The notes under the pieces were generated by a model, which was given only the letters and a program-made list of their open reading frames with translations, had not been told where the DNA came from and searched no databases. Made by a program: the position numbers and the translations under genes. A stretch of 64,000 bases of DNA from Pseudocercospora fijiensis CIRAD86 (Eukaryota > Ascomycota > Dothideomycetes > Mycosphaerellales > Mycosphaerellaceae), in assembly GCF_000340215.1 (NCBI RefSeq), contig NW_006921540.1:800377-864376 (forward strand), given 5' to 3'. Positions 58,740-64,000 of the stretch are shown here, one piece after another. The number at the start of each line of letters is the position of its first letter. Within the stretch, counting starts at the first letter, position 1.

Positions 58740-61700
58740 ATATTGTGCTAGCTATAATACGCTCCTACCTTATATAGGATACGAAGGGCACTAACTATTA
58801 AACTAAGGTTATACTAGATCTAGGAAATTCAGTTAGTACCCTTATTAGCTATCGCCTAGCTAAGCAATTAGACCTTCGACAACTGCCTAGGACTAACCTA
58901 CTAACCCTTGCTTAGTTTAATAACGCTCGGCACTTAACCTATAGGGCCTACTATATTCCTATAGTTCTAAAGGACGACCTCGGAAATAAACGCCTACTAG
59001 ACTTTACTACCTACGTAGTAGATATAGACAACCTGTATAGGGGAGCTACTATTGTTATTAGCAACCCTATTCTTAAGCACTATACTGCAGTTATAGACTT
59101 AGGCAGTTAATAATAGCGATTTGGAATCGCTAGGAGAGAGGACATTAAATATATCGATATTAGCGAGTGTCCTAATAATATTAGGGTCCTGTTTATTAGC
59201 AACCTTATACTAGCATCCGCCTTAGCTAATCTAACTGCCGACCTGCTCGGTAGTAATAACGATAAACCTATGCCCCCTAATAGTATAGACCCTAAACAGC
59301 TTAAGCGTATACTAGAGCCTATTCGAGAGACCTATATTAATATGTTTAAACACTACCTAGCATCGACGTTGCCTATATTCAAAGAGACGGATTATAAGAT
59401 TAACATTATAGAGGGCAAAGAGGTCCCTTTTAGTCCCCTCTACAACCTTAGTAAACGAGAGCTTACTGTATTACGTAAGTATCTAGAGGAAAACCTAGCT
59501 AATAGTCGAATTCGATATAGCAATAGCCCTACTAGTGCGCCTATCCTGTTTGTTCTAAAGAAGGATAGTAGCCTGCGCCTGTATGTCGACTATCGTAGGC
59601 TTAATGCTGTTACTGTTAAAGACCGCTATCTACTCCCTCTTATTAATAAGACTCTCGATTGCCTTTCTAGGGCCTACTTCTATACTATATTAGACATTAA
59701 GGATGCGTACTATCGTATCTGTATTCGTAAGGGCGACGAATAGAAGACAGCCTTCTATACTCGCTATAGCTATTTCGAGTACTTAGTTATACTATTCGGC
59801 TTAGCTAATGCCCCTATAACATTCTAGTCCTATATTAATCGGGCCCTTTCGGGCCTATTAGACTATCTCTGTATAGTTTACCTAGATAACATCCTAGTTT
59901 ATATACATTTACCTAATATTATAGAATACTAGGCCGTAGCACGTAAGGTCCTCGACCGCCTACGAGCCTATAGACTGTGTTGCAAACCTTCTAAATGCAC
60001 CTTTGCTACTAAAGAGGTGTTATTCCTTAGCTTCCTTATTTCGACCGAGGGTGTTAAGGCTAATCCTAACCGGATTAAAACAATTACTAAATAGCCTGTT
60101 CCTACGTCTATTAAAGAGCTTTAATTATTCCTCGGTTTTACTAACTTCTACCGCCGGTTTATTAAGGGCTATTCGAGGCACGTAATGCTATTAACTGAGC
60201 TTACTAAAACTAAGGCCAATCTATCTAGAGAGTTTAGATAGACTAATAAGACATAAGCCGCTTTTAACGGTCTAAAGCAACGCTTTACTAAAGTCCCCTT
60301 ATTGCACTATTTCGTACTAAGCAAATAGATCCGAATTAAGACTAACGCTTTACAGTTCGCTATATTAGCTATTATATTACAGTAGGCTAATAATACCTAC
60401 TAGCACCCGATTGCCTTCTTCTCGAGGAAGATAATTAATACTAAACGTCGCTACGAGACCTGCGAGTAAGAGCTCCTAGCTGTTATCGAGGCCTTTAAGC
60501 ATTAGAGGTACTGCCTCGATAGGGCTTAATATACAATACAGGTCTATATAGACTATAACAACCTCCGTAGCATTACTAAGGTTACTAGGGTTATAGGTCG
60601 ATAGGCTAGGTAGGCCGTCTATCTCGCCGGGTTCGATTTTAATATATTATACCGGCTAGGCGTAAGTAACCCTACCGATAGCCTATCGAGGCGACCTAAT
60701 TACGATAGCGAGACCTAATACATTAATTCATTGTTTCTAACCCTATAGTATAAGATTGCTATAGCCCGTATTGTTAATAAGCAAACGTAGGATAAGCGGA
60801 CCTCCGGACCCCGCGGCGGTAACAAATACTATAGCGGAGTTGTCGTTCTTCTAGTATACGTTAAAAAGGACGTAGATCGCTCGAGCTATAACGACTCGAT
60901 TAAAGATATTGCTATCTATAGCGATAGTACTATAGAAGAGGTTGCAGTTAATCCGGCTACTAGTACTATTAGATATATATAATGCGTACCTCGTTTAATA
61001 GCGAGGGTGCTATTAAACGACCTTATAAATAGGGATAGTTAATCGTTTATAGATAAGCTGTTACGTGCTTAGTAGAGGGACGCCTTTGCTATCGAGCGTA
61101 TTAATAGGCTTATAAGTAGACGGGCGACTCGATCTAGTAAGAGTAACAGTTAGTCGATTGACGATAAAGGTTACTTAAAGTTCAAGGGCAGGTACTATAT
61201 CCCCGCTAAACAATCGATTAGACAAGAGCTTTTAAAGAGGCACTATAATAGTAAGCTCGCTAGTTACTATAGTATAGAGAGGTCGCACGAGTTACTATCG
61301 CGTATATACTACTAGCTAAATAGTAAGCGGTATATAAAGGAGTATATATAGACCTATATAGTATACTAGCGAGTTAAAGTACTAAAGCACTTACTATTTA
61401 GCGAGTTGTCTTCACTCCCTGTTCTAAAGAAGCCTTTTATAGAGCTTATAATAGACTTTATTATAGGTCTTCCCCCTACTAAGCGAAGAGGAAGCAAAGA
61501 CGTCTTTAACGCTATACTAGTCGTTATAGACCGATTTACTAAGGGTGCTCGCTATATTCCTGCTCGGAAGGATTAGACGGCTATTAATATAGCTAAAGCA
61601 CTATAGAACAACATCTTCTATAGCTATTAGGGAACCCCTATGGGGATAGTCTCCGACCGGGGCTCGATATTTATATCGCACTATTAGAGCGAAATATGCC

Positions 61701-62600
61701 TATAGCTAAGACTTAAGCATCGCCTGTCTATAGCGTTCTATCTATAAACAGATAGCTAGACCGAGAGGCAAAATGCTACGCTATAGTAGTACCTACGTAG
61801 CTATATTAATAAGAACCCTAACGACTAGGTTAACCTCCTATAACTAGCCGAATTCGTATATAATAATAGTGTCTACTTATCTACTAAGGTATTACCCTAT
61901 TTCGCTATAATAGGCTAGAACGCTGCTATGCTATAAGACCCCCTACCGCTCGAGGCCGAGCGTAAGGAAAGGGAAGCGTATTAAGTACTAACCCCTAAAA
62001 CACTAGCGGCTATTAAGAGGGTTTAGAAGATGCGAGAAATTTACGCTAAGATAGCTAACAAACTAGTAAAGGCCTAGGCCTATTAGAAGGCCTACTACGA
62101 CAAACACTATACGCTAATAACCTTTAAGCAAGGTAATATAGTTATACTTAGTATAAAGAACCTCCGCATCCGCAAACACCTATTACCTAATAGCAAAACA
62201 CGCCCTAAACTAGTACTAAGGTACATTGGCCTATTCCGCATTCGGGAAGTTAAGGGCTCTTCCGTATAGGCCTATTAGTTATAGCTCCTACTATACTACA
62301 CTATCTATAACACCTTCTATATCTCCCTCCTTAAACTATACTACTACCGCGGAGACTCTAATAAAGGAGCCCCTACTAAACATAAAGAGATACTAGCTAA
62401 CGGTAAAGAGCTATAGTCTATAGAATGTATTCTAAAGCACTAGACTAGGTAAGGCAAAAAGGAGTACCTCCTAAGATAGTAAGGCTATTCGCCGGAATAG
62501 GACTTGTAGGAAGATGAAGCCTCTTTTAAAGACATAACTAAGTTGTTAGATAAGTATTAGACTAGTATAAAGAACAAGAAGAAGGCTAAGGGCCTATAAT
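58740..62600 (+). pseudogene. Gypsy-4b protease, RT, RNase H, integrase
   Basis: A clean stretch at 59270-59743 opens MPPNSIDPKQLKRIL and covers the RT fingers. The RT catalytic box near 59877-59900 reads VYLDN instead of VYLDD, a RIP change. RNase H lies at 60330-60700; integrase at about 61150-62000 (IDFIIGLPPTKRRG near 61455, VSDRGSIF near 61645). The C-terminal tail KNKKKAKG ends near 62600 and runs through a mutated Gln codon into the palindrome as GLMLPPGCY-stop. Confidence 0.85.
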
Positions 62601-62612
62601 GTCGCCTAGGAC

Positions 62613-62639
62613 TAATGCTACCCCCGGGGTGCTATTAGC
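62613..62639 (+). repeat. ORF-end palindrome of Gypsy-4b
   Basis: Arms TAATGCTACCCC and GGGGTGCTATTAG, 27 bp with the central C; it encodes the predicted pol C-terminus LMLPPGCY and its stop. Confidence 0.8.
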
Positions 62640-63810
62640 TAACTAATCGGAGGCCGGCAAACTAGGACAATAAGACTATACTAGGCGCGCTACAACGCGT
62701 TAATTAATTAGTTACTGCTCTTTTAAGGATTCTACCTCTTATTCCTTTATTCTATCGAGGCCTCGAGGCCTAAGCAACTAATAAGGGCGATGCGCGCGCG
62801 CGAATAACGGTAATAGAGATAATAGTATCGCGCTACGAGCTAGTAGTATATTAGCAGCCGGCACGCCTATATTAGTAATAGTGTTACGGGGTATGTTACT
62901 ATTCGAAGAAGGAAGACGACGCGACTATATCGGTAACGGTATTGCTAATATTATTATTATTAGATAAAGAAGAAGATTAGAAGCGAGGTAAAGTTAGCGC
63001 TAAGACGACTAGCGCCGCTATTATTAACATTACTTGCTATTGTCGCTATACCTACAAAGACAACCTTACCTATACTACGAGCCTAAGGCACCTTTAATTA
63101 AAACTTTAATTAAAACTTTAAGCCGCCTAAAAGATTAAGCGACTAATAGACCGACTAAGGGCAAAAACTATAGAGCTAAGCTAGCTAGGGTCGATCTTAC
63201 GGACAATAGGTTACTCCTCGATCTATCTAATCCTTTAAGCGAGGCGAACCTCTACTACTGCACTTATAATAGCCTTTACTTATAGAAACTAGACGAGCTG
63301 TGTTTTTTAAAAGATAAGATAAGATTGACAATTAAAGGCTGCTAAACCTAACCAATTAGGGCTAGTAAAACTACGATAGTAAATAATAGTTCTTGTAATA
63401 ATAAGAACAACCCTCGGAACGGACAAACCCTCGGAGCGGACATTTCTAGGTCTTTTAAGAGTAGACGCAAAGAACTCGGATAACCTTACTTAGAACGGGG
63501 GCAGTACTACAATACCCTATATACCTACCTATTACAGTAGGGAAGGTACGCTCGTATTGTAATTAGTTGCTAGCCTTTAATTTATATAGCTATATAGCAC
63601 CTTATTAGCACTATAGCCGTAGTAATAGCGCAGTTAGAGTTAGACATTATATTGTATTAGAGGTGAGGTTTGATATAGTTACCTAATTAGGTAGTTAAGT
63701 ATTCAATTTAGCGCGGGCTAAGTAGCTTATTAGACTTGCCGAGTTAGCGGCGATAGAGGTCGTAGAATATAGACAGGCTACGAGGGCGCGGCCTTTAGAA
63801 GGGAAGCGTA
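62640..63810. other. Gypsy-4b 3' noncoding region and polypurine tract
   Basis: The counterpart of 35248-36450, without a convincing gene. CTTTAGAAGGGAAGCG just before 63811 is a candidate purine tract. Confidence 0.6.
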
Positions 63811-64000
63811 TATTAGGGCTAAAGAGGCTATACGTAATTAGCATATAACTAGGCCAAGTAAAGCTAGGGTCTTAGTGCCTTAGGCAGGGCTTAGCGCTTA
63901 GCAATAGGCTAACTTGCCTACCTTCCTCCCTCTCCTCCTAGCTCCTTATCGAATACTACTTATACCTACTACTACCCTATCTACCTACTAATATAACCCT
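63811..64000 (+). repeat. Gypsy-4b 3' LTR, incomplete at window end
   Basis: Starts TATTAGGG (mutated TGTTAGGG); about 7 bp short of the full LTR. Confidence 0.9.

Larger units (their letters stand above)
56873..64000 (+). mobile_element. Gypsy-4b: second Gypsy-4 copy, rightward, heavily RIP-damaged, runs off window
   Basis: 5' LTR at 56873-57069 and 3' LTR from 63811 to the window end (190 of about 197 bp). The same gag-pol layout as Gypsy-4a, in the opposite orientation, with many more RIP stops and a mutated RT active site. Gypsy-4a and 4b form an inverted pair about 14.7 kb apart. Confidence 0.92.

Noticed and set aside
1400..64000. Alternative genetic code with TAA/TAG = Gln
   Set aside because: In-frame TAG also stands for Trp, and Cys/His to Tyr, Met to Ile and Asp to Asn changes occur together; all follow from CpA/TpG to TpA. 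ALG3 uses the standard code.

Overview
The window looks like a chromosome arm of a filamentous ascomycete (Pezizomycotina). The only unmistakable host gene is ALG3 at bases 1-1238, read leftward, with two short fungal introns and normal base composition. From about base 1380 to the end, the sequence is a nested stack of transposable elements inactivated by repeat-induced point mutation (RIP). CpA and TpG are almost absent and TpA is in large excess, while CpG is kept. Reading frames therefore carry TAA/TAG where Gln or Trp is expected, Tyr where Cys or His is expected, Ile for Met, and Asn for some catalytic Asp. TGA stops are rare. Almost every gene here is a pseudogene that can be read only by allowing for these changes.

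Layout. A Ty1/copia element is split into pieces at about 1368-1527, 9992-11249 and 42485-45830. Its first gap holds a chromodomain Ty3/gypsy element, Gypsy-1 (1528-9986, 219-bp LTRs, target duplication ATAAG). Its second gap holds Gypsy-2 (11250-42484, 346-bp LTRs, duplication CTCCT). Gypsy-2 itself contains three later insertions: Gypsy-3 in its gag (11910-24190, leftward, 279-bp LTRs), a Tad-like LINE in its integrase (28405-33304, 19-bp duplication), and Gypsy-4a in its 3' LTR (35052-42180, leftward, 196-bp LTRs, duplication GCGAC). After unassigned debris at 45.8-47.05 kb comes a large hAT DNA transposon (47057-56872). A second member of the Gypsy-4 family, Gypsy-4b (56873 to beyond 64000, rightward), is inserted in the right terminal repeat of the hAT.

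Most unusual content. The hAT element carries, besides a spliced hAT transposase, two leftward genes encoding histone H3-fold proteins. One keeps an H3-like tail with lysines aligning to K9, K14, K18, K23 and K27 and is interrupted by two introns. The other is divergent with a long basic tail. The hAT also carries two unrecognised genes and a short GCCGGC-centred palindrome repeated in its spacers and introns. Two other families have their own dispersed palindromes: a GGTACCTC palindrome through Gypsy-1, and a CCCCGGGG-centred palindrome at ORF ends in Gypsy-3 and Gypsy-4 that reads as a C-terminal LMLPPGCY-stop. Gypsy-3 has an additional ~930-codon ORF beyond pol. Gypsy-1 and Gypsy-2 have degraded antisense ORFs near their 3' ends.

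Limits. Everything was read by eye. Domain borders are approximate (tens of bases), while LTR borders and target duplications were read base by base. No database search was possible, so novelty statements are conditional.
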